A stretch of 64,000 nucleotides of DNA from Aquipseudomonas alcaligenes NBRC 14159 (GCF_000467105.1 NZ_BATI01000032.1:25118-89117); one strand, 5' to 3'. Positions 46,260-56,368 are shown, numbered from the stretch's first letter. Numbers and translations: made by a program. The notes: generated by a model from the letters alone, not told the origin.

Positions 46260-47174
46260 ATGAGCAAAGTCAGTGTGCTGGTGGTGGACGACGCCACTTT
46301 TATCCGTGATCTGGTGAAGAAGGGGCTGCGCGACCATTTTCCCGGCATCCAGATCGATGAAGCGGTCAACGGGCGCAAGGCCCAGCAGATGCTCGCCCGC
46401 CAGCCGGCCGACCTGATCCTGTGCGACTGGGAGATGCCGGAGATGTCCGGCCTCGAGTTGCTGTCCTGGTGTCGGGAGCATGAGACGCTGAAGACCACGC
46501 CTTTCATCATGGTGACCAGCCGTGGTGACAAGGAGAACGTGGTCCAGGCCATTCAGGCGGGGGTTTCCGATTTCATTGGCAAGCCGTTCTCCAATGAACA
46601 GCTGATCACCAAGGTGAAGAAGGCCCTGCACCGCGCCGGCAAGCTGCAGGCCCTGGTGTCCAGCGCGCCGCCGAAGATGCTCAGCACCGGCGCCTTTGCC
46701 AACGATTCGCTGGCAGCCCTGACCGGCGGCAAGGCCGAGGTGGTCAAGCCGGCCGCCAAGCCTTCTGCGGCGGCGGCCGATGCCGCTGCCGCCTTCGCCA
46801 AGCCAGCCCCGGCGGCCAAGGCCAGTACTGCGCCGAGTGGCCGTGGCCAGGGGCAGTTGCGTCTGCCCGGTGGCAGCATGGCCTGTGTGATCAAGGCGCT
46901 GAGCCTCAAGGAGGCCCTGCTGGTGGTCAAGCGCGCCGAGTTGCTGCCACAGGTGCTGGAAAGTGCGGTGCTCGACCTGGAGCAGGGCGAGGCCGCCGAA
47001 ACCGCGCGCCTCAATGGCTACCTGCACGCGGTGGCCGCGCTGGAGCCCAAGCCCGACAGCGAGTGGCTGCAGCTGACCTTCAGGTTCGTCGACAAGGACC
47101 CGCAGAAGCTCGACTACCTGTCGCGCCTGATCGCCCGTGGCACCGCGCAGAAGCATTTCGTTCCGGGCGCCTAG
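46260..47174 (+). CDS. Response regulator with atypical C-terminal domain
   Basis: 304 aa. Residues 1-125 are a receiver: acidic pocket VVDDA near 9-13, phosphorylation Asp in LILCDWEMPEMSG (about 57), T/S in MVTSRG and Lys in IGKPFS. A Ala/Lys/Pro-rich linker runs from ~165 to ~200. The last ~100 residues form a beta-rich domain that may be PilZ-like, though I do not see the RxxxR or DxSxxG c-di-GMP motifs. No HTH. No adjacent kinase gene. Output unknown; it is next to phoU in Pseudomonas genomes generally, as I recall. Confidence 0.8.
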   Translation: MSKVSVLVVDDATFIRDLVKKGLRDHFPGIQIDEAVNGRKAQQMLARQPADLILCDWEMPEMSGLELLSWCREHETLKTTPFIMVTSRGDKENVVQAIQAGVSDFIGKPFSNEQLITKVKKALHRAGKLQALVSSAPPKMLSTGAFANDSLAALTGGKAEVVKPAAKPSAAAADAAAAFAKPAPAAKASTAPSGRGQGQLRLPGGSMACVIKALSLKEALLVVKRAELLPQVLESAVLDLEQGEAAETARLNGYLHAVAALEPKPDSEWLQLTFRFVDKDPQKLDYLSRLIARGTAQKHFVPGA

Positions 47175-47195
47175 GCCCGGCGCCATGCATAGGCA

Positions 47196-47217
47196 AACGG
47201 CGCCCGCGGGCGCCGTT
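47196..47217. terminator. Perfect palindromic terminator between convergent genes
   Basis: AACGGCGCCCGCGGGCGCCGTT is a perfect 22-bp palindrome between the response regulator and the CoA-transferase genes, followed by GTTGTTCG. Confidence 0.75.
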
Positions 47218-47235
47218 GTTCGTTGCGCGCCGCGC

Positions 47236-48729
47236 TCAGCCGGCTAGCATGCGCCCGCATTCTTCCAGGTTGATGTGCCACTGCAGCGCTTCGCGCAGGA
47301 TGTGCGGGGTGTGGCCGCCCTTGGCGCAGGCGCGTTCGAAGTAGTCGTTCAGCGCGCCACGGAAGTCCGGGTGCACGCAGTTGTCGATGACCGCCCGGGC
47401 CCGTTCGCGTGGGGCCAGGCCGCGCAGGTCGGCCAGGCCCTGCTCGGTGACCAGGATGTCGACGTCGTGCTCGCTGTGGTCGACGTGGCTGACCATCGGC
47501 ACCACGCTGGAAATCGCCCCGCCCTTGGCAATCGACTTGGTGACGAAGATCGCCAGGTGCGCGTTGCGGACGAAGTCGCCGCTACCGCCGATGCCGTTCA
47601 TCATCCTGGTGCCGCCGACGTGGGTCGAGTTGACGTTGCCGTACAGGTCGAACTCCAGCGCGGTGTTGATGCCGATGATGCCTAAGCGCCTGACGATCTC
47701 CGGGTGGTTGGAGATTTCCTGCGGGCGCAGTACCAGCTTGTCCTTGTAGCGCTCCAGGTTGCCGAATACCCGCGCGTTGCAGCGCTCCGACAGGGTGATC
47801 GAGCAGCCCGAGGCGAAGCGCATCTTGCCGGCGTCGATCAGCTCGAAGGTAGAGTCCTGCAGCACCTCGGAGTACATCTCCAGATCCTCGAACGGTGATT
47901 CCAGCAGGCCGCACATCACCGCGTTGGCGATGCTGCCGATGCCGGCCTGCAGCGGACCGAGGTTCTGCGGCAGGCGCCCGGCCTCGACTTCGCGGCCGAA
48001 GAAGGCGATCAGGTGATCGGCGATGGCCTGGGTCTCGGCATCCGGTGCGGTGACCGTGGAGTAGGAGTCGGCCTGCTCGGTGATGACGATGGCGGCGATC
48101 TTGTCCGCCGGGATCGGGATGGCGCCGCTGCCGATGCGCTGGTCGGCGCGCACCAGCGGGATCGGCGTGCGGGTCGGCCGGTAGGTCGGGATGTAGATGT
48201 CGTGCAGGCCTTCCAGGTTGGGGTTGTGCGCCAGGTTGATCTCGACGATCACGCGCTCGGCGAAGATCGCGAAGCTGGCCGAGTTGCCCACCGAGGTGGT
48301 CGGCACGATGTGGCCGTCCTCGGTGATGGCCACCGCCTCGATCACCGCGATATCGGGCTTCTTCAGCTGCAGGTTGCGGATCTGCTCGACGGTATCGGAC
48401 AGGTGCTGGTCGATGAACATCACCTCGCCGGCGTTGATTGCCTTGCGCAGGGTGGCGTCGACCTGGAACGGCATGCGCCGCGCCAGCACGCCGGCCTCGG
48501 TGAGCTGCTTGTCGAGGTCGTTACCGAGGCTGGCGCCGGTCATCAGGCTGATCTGCAGCGGCTGGCGGCGGGCGCGTTCGGCCAGCGCGCGCGGCACCGC
48601 CTTGGCCTCGCCGGCGCGGGTGAAGCCGCTCATGCCGACCGTCATGCCGTCCTCGATCAGCGCGGCGGCATCGCTCGCGCTCATCACCTTGTCCAGCAGG
48701 GCGGGCAGACGGATGCGCTCGGAATACAT
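47236..48729 (-). CDS. Acetyl-CoA hydrolase / succinate:CoA transferase
   Basis: 497-aa class I CoA transferase of the acetyl-CoA hydrolase/transferase (Cat1/SucCoA-T) family. Gly-rich GVGGSGDF-type motif near residue 389 (N-G-I-G-G-S-G-D-F), a V-T-E-Q-G-L-A-D-L-R-G near 431, and S-D-A-A-A-L-I-E-D-G-M-T-V-G-M-S-G-F-T at the N-terminus for the CoA site. Substrate set, acetyl/succinyl or propionyl, is inferred from the family only. Monocistronic. Confidence 0.88.
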   Translation of the reverse strand: MYSERIRLPALLDKVMSASDAAALIEDGMTVGMSGFTRAGEAKAVPRALAERARRQPLQISLMTGASLGNDLDKQLTEAGVLARRMPFQVDATLRKAINAGEVMFIDQHLSDTVEQIRNLQLKKPDIAVIEAVAITEDGHIVPTTSVGNSASFAIFAERVIVEINLAHNPNLEGLHDIYIPTYRPTRTPIPLVRADQRIGSGAIPIPADKIAAIVITEQADSYSTVTAPDAETQAIADHLIAFFGREVEAGRLPQNLGPLQAGIGSIANAVMCGLLESPFEDLEMYSEVLQDSTFELIDAGKMRFASGCSITLSERCNARVFGNLERYKDKLVLRPQEISNHPEIVRRLGIIGINTALEFDLYGNVNSTHVGGTRMMNGIGGSGDFVRNAHLAIFVTKSIAKGGAISSVVPMVSHVDHSEHDVDILVTEQGLADLRGLAPRERARAVIDNCVHPDFRGALNDYFERACAKGGHTPHILREALQWHINLEECGRMLAG

Positions 48730-48969
48730 GGGAACCTCGGCAGGCAGAAATTACGAAGGCCGGCAGTCTAGGCGCCGCGCCGGTCCGCGCCAGTTCGACC
48801 AAGGTCGGATTGAGCGCTCTGCGCCGCACCTTTCGTCGGATATCGCGGATTTTCCCCGGCGGCTCCTGCCGATTGCCGCACAGCTCGCACCAGCGAGGCT
48901 CGCGACCCGCTTTCGGCGCTGCTAGTCTTGCCAGTCCCGGATACCAATAACCATTAGATCCGCGAACTT

Positions 48970-49866
48970 ATGCTAGGGCGTTCATTCATTTTCTGCGCAT
49001 TGCTGCTGGCCGCCGGCCAGGCCAGTGCGCTGACCATCTACAAATATGTCGACCAGCACGGCACGGTGACCTATAGCGACAAGGCCGTGCCCGGTGCCCA
49101 GGTGTTCGTGTTCCGCGACCGCATGGTGGAGAAGCTCGACAACCTGGTGAAGCTGGAGACCAAGAAGCACGACGCCGGCGAGACGCTGGTGCTGCGCAAC
49201 GATCTCTATGCGCCGGTGGAAGTCGAGCTGCGCCTGGAGCGCCTGGTCAACGTCGCCGGCGCCCCGGATGAGCCGATTCGCTGGGTGCTGCCGCCGCGCA
49301 GCCACATCCGCCTGACCACCCTGGCGCCGCTGGAAGCGGGCAAGCCGATGAGCTACAAGCCCCGGCTGCGCTACGCCATGGGCGACCCGCGCCTGCAGCC
49401 GCAGCTGTTCCGCTACCCGCTGCCCTGGCTGGGCGGCCCGTTCCGCCTGACTCAGGGCGCCAACGGCAAGTACAGCCACTTCACCCGCAAGGGTCGTTAC
49501 GCGATGGACATCGCCATGCCCGAAGGCACGCCCATCGTTGCCTCGCGCGGTGGCATGGTGGTGAAAACCGAGAACCACCAGAGCGGGCGCGGCAACAACC
49601 CGTCCGGCAACTATGTGCGCATCCTCCACGACGACGGCACCATGGGCGTCTACCTGCACCTGATGCGCGGCTCGGTGGCGGTGCGTGAGGGTCAGCGCGT
49701 CGAGGCCGGCATGCAGATCGGCCGCTCCGGCAACACCGGCAACAGCACCGGTCCGCACCTGCACTTCGTGGTGCAGCGCAACGTCGGCCTGGCGCTGGAG
49801 TCCATCCCGTTCAACTTCGCCCAGCCGGTCGACAGCCTGCCCAACTTCGCCGTGGGCGGCGAGTAG
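48970..49866 (+). CDS. M23 family peptidase with N-terminal DUF4124
   Basis: 298 aa with signal peptide (cleavage near Q-A-S-A|L). A DUF4124 stretch near 20-50 (LTIYKYVDQHGTVTYSDK) precedes the LytM/M23 domain (~155-285). Zinc ligands: Asp in RYAMDIAM with a nearby His in YSHFTRKG, and the C-terminal GPHLHF motif (about residue 259). Likely a periplasmic peptidoglycan endopeptidase or a non-catalytic amidase activator. Divergent from the CoA-transferase gene. Confidence 0.87.
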   Translation: MLGRSFIFCALLLAAGQASALTIYKYVDQHGTVTYSDKAVPGAQVFVFRDRMVEKLDNLVKLETKKHDAGETLVLRNDLYAPVEVELRLERLVNVAGAPDEPIRWVLPPRSHIRLTTLAPLEAGKPMSYKPRLRYAMGDPRLQPQLFRYPLPWLGGPFRLTQGANGKYSHFTRKGRYAMDIAMPEGTPIVASRGGMVVKTENHQSGRGNNPSGNYVRILHDDGTMGVYLHLMRGSVAVREGQRVEAGMQIGRSGNTGNSTGPHLHFVVQRNVGLALESIPFNFAQPVDSLPNFAVGGE

Positions 49867-49955
49867 TCCTGCCGGTCGTCGCCCCGGCGTCTGGCCCGGG
49901 CGATCTGGTCTTATGGTGACGGGACCGTCTTCCCGTCACTGCACGAGGCCGGACC

Positions 49956-50228
49956 ATGAACAATCAGCACTGCATCTACCGTGACCACGTCATTCAGGCG
50001 GTGGTCATGGAGCATCCGGGTATCCCCACGCCCTGGGCGGCCGGCTGCCAGATCACCCTGGCGGACGGCCACAGCACCAGGCGCATCCCGCTACCGTTGC
50101 GCTTCGCCTTTCTGGCCGATCTGGAGAGCGCCCAGCGCGCCTCGCTGGCCCACGGCAAGTGGCTGGTGGATCAGCATCTGGATCATGGCCTGAGCTTGCC
50201 GGGCGCCGAGCAGGCGCGCGCGGCCTGA
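49956..50228 (+). CDS. Small hypothetical protein
   Basis: 90 aa, no signal peptide or membrane segment; contains two Cys in the first half and a basic/hydrophobic centre (R-R-I-P-L-P-L-R-F-A-F-L). GAGG 11 nt upstream of ATG 49956. It ends 18 bp from the convergent CorC-like gene. Not recognised. Confidence 0.6.
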   Translation: MNNQHCIYRDHVIQAVVMEHPGIPTPWAAGCQITLADGHSTRRIPLPLRFAFLADLESAQRASLAHGKWLVDQHLDHGLSLPGAEQARAA

Positions 50229-50246
50229 GTCCGGCGCGCCAGTGCT

Positions 50247-51587
50247 TCAGTCGAGCTTGAGCACCTTGGCCAGGACGATCTTCGGGCCTTTCATCTTCTT
50301 GATGATGATGTGCAGGCCCTCGGTCTCGAGCATCTCGTCCTCTTCCGGCACCCGGTTGAGGCTCTCGTAGACCAGCCCGGCCAGGGTCTCGGCCTCGATA
50401 TGGTCGAGGTCGATGCCGAGCAGACGCTCGATCTTGAACAGCGGGGTGTCGCCGCGTACCAGCAGCTTGCCCGGCTGGTAGGCGAGCACGCCGCGCTCGG
50501 CCTTGTGGTGCTCGTCCTGGATGTCGCCGACCAGCACTTCCAGCACGTCTTCCATGGTCAGGAAGCCGACCACCTTGCCGTCGGCTTCCTCGACCAGGGC
50601 GAAATGCGCGCCGCCCTTGCGGAAGGTCTCCAGCAGCTCGGACAGCGGCATGTGCTTGGTGACCCGCTCGATCGGCCGCATCAGGTCGGCCAGGTTGAAC
50701 TTGGAGGGCAGCATCTCGAACAGCGACAGCTGCAGCAGCAGGTCCTTGATGTGCAGCACGCCGACGAAGCTGCCGCTGGTCTCGTCATACACCGGGTAGC
50801 GGCTGTACTTGTGCCGGCGGAACAGGGTGAACACCTCGTCGAGCCTGGCATCCAGCGCCAGGTGCACCAGGTCCTCGCGCGAGTTGGCCCAGTCCACCAC
50901 CTCCAGCTCGCCCATCTCCACGGCCGAGGCCAGCACGCGCATGTCCTGGTCGCTGGGGTCGCGGGCGCGGCTGGAGTGGAGGATCAGTTTCAGTTCGTCG
51001 CGGCTGTAGTGGTGTTCGTGATGCGGCCCCGGCTCGCCCTGGCCGGCGACACGCAGGATGGCGTTGGCGCTGGCATTGAGCAGGTAGATGGCCGGGTACA
51101 TCAGCCAGTAGAAGGCGTACAGCGGCGCGGCCGTCCACAGCGACAGCAGCTCCGGCTTGCGGATCGCCCAGGATTTTGGCGCCAGCTCGCCGACCACGAT
51201 GTGCAGGTAGGAGATGATGAAGAAGGCCACGAAGAAGGAAATGCCGTGGACCAGCTTCTGCGACTCGATGCCGATGGCGCTGAGCAGCGGCGTGAGCAGC
51301 TCGGCGAAGGCCGGCTCGCCAACCCAGCCGAGGCCCAGGGAGGCCAGGGTGATACCCAGCTGGCAGGCCGACAGGTAGGCATCCAGCTGGTTGTGTACGG
51401 TACGCAGGATGTGCCCGCGCCAGCCGTTCTGCTCGGCGATGGCTTCCACCTTGGTCGAGCGCAGCTTGACCATGGCGAACTCGGCGGCGACGAAGAAGCC
51501 GTTGAGCAGAACGAGGAACAGGGCGAACAGCACGAGGCCGAGATCGGCGAAGAGTGCGGAGGTGGAAAGGCTACTGGAAGGGTCCAT
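50247..51587 (-). CDS. CorC/CNNM-type transporter (DUF21-CBS-CorC_HlyC)
   Basis: 446-aa protein: DUF21 membrane domain (residues ~15-200, about four TM), two CBS domains (~215-335; DETSGSFVGVLHIKDLL, then DGKVVGFLTMEDVLEVLVG) and a C-terminal CorC_HlyC domain (~355-440, with E-A-E-T-L-A-G-L-V). Family members are linked to magnesium/cobalt export or membrane-associated ion balance. In Pseudomonas it is next to phoR, as here, 74 bp downstream. Confidence 0.9.
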   Translation of the reverse strand: MDPSSSLSTSALFADLGLVLFALFLVLLNGFFVAAEFAMVKLRSTKVEAIAEQNGWRGHILRTVHNQLDAYLSACQLGITLASLGLGWVGEPAFAELLTPLLSAIGIESQKLVHGISFFVAFFIISYLHIVVGELAPKSWAIRKPELLSLWTAAPLYAFYWLMYPAIYLLNASANAILRVAGQGEPGPHHEHHYSRDELKLILHSSRARDPSDQDMRVLASAVEMGELEVVDWANSREDLVHLALDARLDEVFTLFRRHKYSRYPVYDETSGSFVGVLHIKDLLLQLSLFEMLPSKFNLADLMRPIERVTKHMPLSELLETFRKGGAHFALVEEADGKVVGFLTMEDVLEVLVGDIQDEHHKAERGVLAYQPGKLLVRGDTPLFKIERLLGIDLDHIEAETLAGLVYESLNRVPEEDEMLETEGLHIIIKKMKGPKIVLAKVLKLD

Positions 51588-51661
51588 TGGTGCTTGGGGC
51601 TGGCGAAAGATCGCTACAGGGTGGCGGCTGACGAGGGCGATTGCAAGCCGCAGCGCCGCCG

Positions 51662-52966
51662 CTACTCGCGACGGCTGAGCTGCTGCGCCGGGAAGTGACA
51701 GGTGAAGGTGCTGCCCTTGCCCGGCACGCTGGTGATGTCCAGCCGCGCGCGATGGCGCAGCAGCACGTGCTTGACGATGGCCAGGCCCAGGCCGGTGCCG
51801 CCGGTGTTGGAGGCGCGGCTGGAGTCGACCCGGTAGAAGCGCTCGGTCAGCCGCGGCAGGTGCTTGGCTTCGATGCCGATGCCGCTGTCGGCCACGCTGA
51901 AGTGCCCGCCCTGTTCATCGGCCCACCAGCGGATGCGGATCTCGCTCTCCTCGGGGCTGTACTTCACCGCGTTGAACACCAGGTTGGAGAAGGCGCTGCG
52001 CAGCTCGGCCTCGCTGCCCTTGAGGCGCACCTGGTGGTCCGCCTCCAGGCTGATGCGGTGGTTGCGGCTGCCGGACAGCGCCTGGGCATCGTTGCGGATG
52101 GACAGCAACAGCAGGTCCATCGCCACCGGCTGGTTGTCCGAGGGGTAGTCGGTGGCTTCCAGCTTGGCCAGCAGGAGCAGGTCATTGAGCAGGTTCTGCA
52201 TGCGCGAGCCCTGCTGCTGCATCTGCTGCAAGGCGCGCAGCCAGCGCGGGTTGACCTCTTCGACGTTGTCCTGCAGGGTCTCCAGGTAGCCGGAGATCAC
52301 CGTCAGCGGCGTGCGCAGTTCGTGGGAGACGTTGGCGACGAAGTCTTTGCGCATCTGCTCCAGCTGGTGCAGGCGGGTGACATCGCGGACGAACATCAGG
52401 TGCTCGTTGTTGCCGTAGCGGGTGATCTGCAGCTGCAGGCGCTGGCGGTCATTGATCGGCGAGGGAATTTCCAGCGCTTCCTGGTACTGGCCGGCCTCGA
52501 AATACTCCTTGAAGCGCGGATGGCGCACCAGGTTGGTGATGGCCTGGCCGCTGTCCTGCGGGGTCTTCAGGCCCAGCAGCTGTTCGGCGGCGCGGTTCCA
52601 CCATTCCAGGTTGCCCTCGCTGTCGAGCATGATCACCGCGTCGCGCAGGGCGGCGGTGGACTCCTGCACGCGGTCGATCACCGCCTGCAGGCGGCCGCGC
52701 ACGCGCTGGTCGCGGCGCTGCAGGTGGTAGATGCTGTCGAACACCTCGCCCCACAGGCCGTAGCCCTCGGGCGGTGCGTCGTCCGGCTGGCGCTCGCGCA
52801 GCCAGGCGTGCAGGCGCAGCAGCTGCTTGAGGTGCCACAGCAGGTAGGCGCCGAGGCCGATGGCCAGGGCCCAGGCGTACTGGCCCGTGATCAGGCCGAT
52901 CAGGCCGCAGGCGGCCATCAGCAACAGCAGGCGGCGCGCCAGGGCGCCGCGCCAGTTTTGGTTCAC
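51662..52966 (-). CDS. phoR: Phosphate regulon sensor kinase
   Basis: 434 aa, GTG start. Two N-terminal hydrophobic segments (~10-45), a cytoplasmic PAS region (~95-200), HisKA (FVANVSHELRTPLTVISGY, phospho-His about residue 214) and HATPase (NLVFNAVKYS; DSGIGIEAKHLPRLTERFYR; TGGTGLGLAIV). It senses phosphate through Pst/PhoU and phosphorylates PhoB. 21 nt after phoB. Confidence 0.96.
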   Translation of the reverse strand: MNQNWRGALARRLLLLMAACGLIGLITGQYAWALAIGLGAYLLWHLKQLLRLHAWLRERQPDDAPPEGYGLWGEVFDSIYHLQRRDQRVRGRLQAVIDRVQESTAALRDAVIMLDSEGNLEWWNRAAEQLLGLKTPQDSGQAITNLVRHPRFKEYFEAGQYQEALEIPSPINDRQRLQLQITRYGNNEHLMFVRDVTRLHQLEQMRKDFVANVSHELRTPLTVISGYLETLQDNVEEVNPRWLRALQQMQQQGSRMQNLLNDLLLLAKLEATDYPSDNQPVAMDLLLLSIRNDAQALSGSRNHRISLEADHQVRLKGSEAELRSAFSNLVFNAVKYSPEESEIRIRWWADEQGGHFSVADSGIGIEAKHLPRLTERFYRVDSSRASNTGGTGLGLAIVKHVLLRHRARLDITSVPGKGSTFTCHFPAQQLSRRE

Positions 52967-52987
52967 CTAGCGCTTCCTTACGACTGT

Positions 52988-53677
<690 letters not shown>

Positions 53678-53728
53678 GGATCGAGCCTCGGGTCGTCTTG
53701 TCTGTGCGCCGCATTAGATAACGGAATT

Positions 53729-53746
53729 ATTGCAGCGATATGACAG
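53729..53746 (-). promoter_or_regulatory. Pho box upstream of phoBR
   Basis: Minus strand: CTGTCAT-ATCG-CTGCAAT, 11-bp periodicity, 52 bp upstream of the phoB ATG. Confidence 0.78.
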
Positions 53747-53763
53747 CTCTGCGCCGGGCTTTT

Positions 53764-54657
53764 TCAGCGCAGCGCGTAGTCGACGACGATGCCCAGCAGG
53801 ATCGCCAGCCCCGCCCAGTGGTTGTGCAGGAAGGCGGCGAAGCAGGCCTGCGGTTCGCGCCCGCGGGTGCTCCAGAACTCCCAGGCGAAGCAGGCGGCGG
53901 CGCCGAGCAGGCCGAGCAGGAACCAGATGCCCAGGCTGAAGCGCGCGCCGGCCATGGCCAGGCACAGCAGGGCCAGGCCCTGCAGGGTGAGGATGATCAG
54001 GCGGTCGGCCTCGCCGAACAGGATGGCAGTGGATTTCACGCCGATCTTCAGGTCGTCCTCGCGGTCGGTCATCGCGTAGTAGGTGTCGTAGGCCACCGTC
54101 CACAGCAGGTTGGCGATGTACAGCAGCCAGGCTTCCGGCGGCGGCAGCTCACCGGTCACCGCGCTGAAGGCCATCGGCATGCCCCAGCTGAAGGCCGCAC
54201 CCAGCACCACCTGCGGGTAGTAGGTGTAGCGCTTCATGAAGGGATAGCAGGCGGCCAGGGCCAGACCGCCGAACGACAGCAGGATGGTGGTCAGGTTGGT
54301 GAACAGCACCAGCACGAAGCTCAGCGCCACCAGCACGGCGAACAGGATCAGCGCCTCGCGCGGCGTGACCCGTCCATCGGCCAGCGGGCGTGCCCTGGTA
54401 CGCGCCACATGGCCGTCGAAGTGACGGTCGGCGTAGTCATTGATCACGCAGCCGGCGGCGCGCATGAACAGCGTGCCGAGGACGAAGATCAGCAGCCACT
54501 TGAAGTCCGGCACGCCCTTGCTCGCCACCCACAGGGCCCAGAGGGTCGGCCACAGCAGCAGGTAGATGCCGATCGGCTTCTCCAGGCGCATCAGCTGGAC
54601 GAAGTCCCAGGTGCGCGGGTGAACGCGGTTGAGGGCAAGCAGGAAGGATTGGTACAT
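53764..54657 (-). CDS. ubiA: 4-hydroxybenzoate octaprenyltransferase
   Basis: 297-aa integral membrane prenyltransferase (about eight TM). First Asp-rich motif GCVINDYADRHFDGHVARTR (about residues 69-88) and second YYAMTDREDDLKIGVKSTAI (about 191). It prenylates 4-hydroxybenzoate in ubiquinone synthesis, right after the UbiC step. ATG 54657 chosen; a longer frame reading back into ubiC is rejected. 59 bp after ubiC. Confidence 0.95.
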   Translation of the reverse strand: MYQSFLLALNRVHPRTWDFVQLMRLEKPIGIYLLLWPTLWALWVASKGVPDFKWLLIFVLGTLFMRAAGCVINDYADRHFDGHVARTRARPLADGRVTPREALILFAVLVALSFVLVLFTNLTTILLSFGGLALAACYPFMKRYTYYPQVVLGAAFSWGMPMAFSAVTGELPPPEAWLLYIANLLWTVAYDTYYAMTDREDDLKIGVKSTAILFGEADRLIILTLQGLALLCLAMAGARFSLGIWFLLGLLGAAACFAWEFWSTRGREPQACFAAFLHNHWAGLAILLGIVVDYALR

Positions 54658-54716
54658 CGGCGGGTCTCCGTTCCGGGTGCGCCGATTATACGAGCCTGCG
54701 CAGAGCAAGGGCGGCG

Positions 54717-55265
54717 CTAGTTCGCGGCGGCGTGATCCCAGAAGGCCGGCAGGAACACTTCGGCCACCAGCACGCCGAGACCGTCGCGTCGGAAGCACGA
54801 ACGGCGCCCCCACAGCTGCTCGGCACGCACCGTGTCCGGCAGCCAGGCCGCCGGGTAGCGGCACGCCTGCAGTTCGCCGCGGACGAAGGCGCGGTCACTG
54901 AACAGCAGTTCGCCGAGCGAGCGGCTACCCAGCTTGCCCAGCTCGAAGCCGGAGCCCTCCAGGGCCCGGCGAGCGGCCACGCTGCGGGCGAATACCCAGG
55001 GTTGCCCGGCACCCAGCAGGAACACCTCGCGCACCCAGCCCAGGCTGCCGGCCGGCACCTGCAGGGCGGCGCATTCGTCGGCGCGCAGCACCTGCCAGCC
55101 CTGTTGCAGTGGCTGCACGGCGAAGCGCTCGGCGCTGAGGGTGGTGAGGCGGCGGGTCAGCGAGCCCTGGTCGAACAGCCAGTCGCGCAGCAGGGGCGCG
55201 GGAGCCGGATGCAGCTGGGCGGCGCTGAGCCAGCGCGGCGGATGGGCGAGGACGGAGGAGGGCAC
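54717..55265 (-). CDS. ubiC: Chorismate pyruvate-lyase
   Basis: ~182 aa; makes 4-hydroxybenzoate from chorismate, the first ubiquinone ring precursor. UbiC landmarks: W-L-(S) near the N-terminus, LLRDWLFDQGSLTRRL (about residue 28), W-V-R-E-V-F-L-L-G (about 81), G-S-R-S-L-G-E-L-L-F (about 120). The start is uncertain: GTG 55265 gives a sensible length but has a weak ribosome site; the open frame continues upstream without a convincing start. Confidence 0.85.
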   Translation of the reverse strand: MPSSVLAHPPRWLSAAQLHPAPAPLLRDWLFDQGSLTRRLTTLSAERFAVQPLQQGWQVLRADECAALQVPAGSLGWVREVFLLGAGQPWVFARSVAARRALEGSGFELGKLGSRSLGELLFSDRAFVRGELQACRYPAAWLPDTVRAEQLWGRRSCFRRDGLGVLVAEVFLPAFWDHAAAN

Positions 55266-55496
55266 GACGACGGCTTCGGCGATCTGGGACGGCGGCGAGC
55301 TTAGCACGACGAAGGGCCGCCCCGGAGACTTGCGCGGCGACGTCCATGTCAGTACAAAGCCTGCTGATTTCCGATGGTTCGCCATCCCCGGTGGCCACCC
55401 CGAGAGGGCCGTCGCCCAAGGCGACGTTAGAAACGCTTCCGGCGAATTTTTAACCAGGGCAGCGTCCGCCAGAGACGGCCCACGATGAGGTAGAGC

Positions 55497-55664
55497 ATGA
55501 AGAAGTGGCAATGTGTGGTCTGTGGCCTGATCTATGACGAGAGCCAGGGCTGGCCCGACGACGGCATCGCCCCTGGCACCCGTTGGGAAGACGTGCCGGC
55601 CGACTGGCTGTGCCCGGATTGCGGCGTGGGCAAAGCCGACTTCGAGATGATCGAGATCGGTTGA
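55497..55664 (+). CDS. rubA: Rubredoxin
   Basis: 55-aa iron protein. Two C-x2-C-G knuckles (CVVCGLIYDE and CPDCGVGKADF) bind one iron; the W-P-D-D-G-I-A-P-G-T-R-W-E-D-V-P-x-D-W core is typical. A small electron carrier, used in alkane or other oxidations. GAGG at 55487-55490 supports ATG 55497. Only one copy is here, and no reductase gene is adjacent. Confidence 0.95.
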   Translation: MKKWQCVVCGLIYDESQGWPDDGIAPGTRWEDVPADWLCPDCGVGKADFEMIEIG

Positions 55665-55947
55665 TCCGCTCTAGCACGGTATATCGCAACGGCGGCCTGA
55701 GGGCCGCCGTTTGCTTTTCCGAGGGGATGAATCGGGCCATTGCCGTGCTTCTGGCGGAAATGACAGCTGTTCTGTCGCTATCGTCGTGCTATCGGCAGTG
55801 CAAACCGCCCGGCAACACTGGCGCCATCCCGGATGGCATGCCATTCTCCCAGAGGTCTGCCGCAGCGCAGAGCCGTTGCGGCGCCTTTGGCGCTGTTCCG
55901 GACGGACAGCACGGACACAACAACAACAAACCGTCAAAGAGGCATCT

Positions 55948-56220
55948 ATGCGCAAACCTGAACTCGCCGCGGCTATCGCCGAAAAGGCTGATCTGACCAA
56001 AGACCAGGCCAACCGCGTACTCAACGCCGTGCTTGAAGAGATCACCAGCGCGCTGAACCGCAAGGACAGCGTCACCCTGGTCGGTTTCGGTACTTTCCTG
56101 CAGCGTCACCGCGGTGCCCGCACCGGCAAAAACCCGCAGACCGGTGCCCCGGTCAAGATCAAGGCCAGCAACACCGTGGCCTTCAAGCCGGGCAAGTCCC
56201 TGCGCGATGCGGTGAATTAA
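55948..56220 (+). CDS. hupA: HU family nucleoid protein
   Basis: 90-aa HU-beta-type protein: MRKPELAAAIAEKADL start, VGFGTFLQRHRGARTGKNP, and KIKASNTVAFKPGKSLRD near the C-terminus. It forms dimers that bend and compact DNA. AAAGAGG 7 nt upstream of the ATG. A long upstream region (~280 bp) and a downstream terminator suggest a separate transcript. The symbol hupA follows Pseudomonas naming from memory; hupB is another common label. Confidence 0.94.
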   Translation: MRKPELAAAIAEKADLTKDQANRVLNAVLEEITSALNRKDSVTLVGFGTFLQRHRGARTGKNPQTGAPVKIKASNTVAFKPGKSLRDAVN

Positions 56221-56257
56221 ATAGAGATTATCTCATTTTCTGTGGATAACTCTCTGT

Positions 56258-56281
56258 AAGCCCCGCTAGTCGGGGCTTTTC
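56258..56281 (+). terminator. Terminator of the HU gene, at the edge of the island
   Basis: AAGCCCCG-CTAGT-CGGGGCTTTTC, 38 nt after the HU stop; the base composition drops in GC immediately after. Confidence 0.9.
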
Positions 56282-56306
56282 ATTTTATGCATTCTCTACA
56301 GCGGCT

Positions 56307-56368
56307 TGAAACGTGTTTCATTTTTTTCATCTCGGAAAAAATGATCGTATAGCTGTTAATTCGTTTCA
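56307..56368. other. Candidate left attachment/recombinase-binding region
   Basis: TGAAAC-GT-GTTTCA (56307-56320) is an inverted repeat, followed by a T-rich tract and a second CGTTTCATT at 56362-56370. Such spaced GTTTCA elements just outside a tyrosine-recombinase gene could be core or arm sites. No second att site is visible, so this is tentative. Confidence 0.4.
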
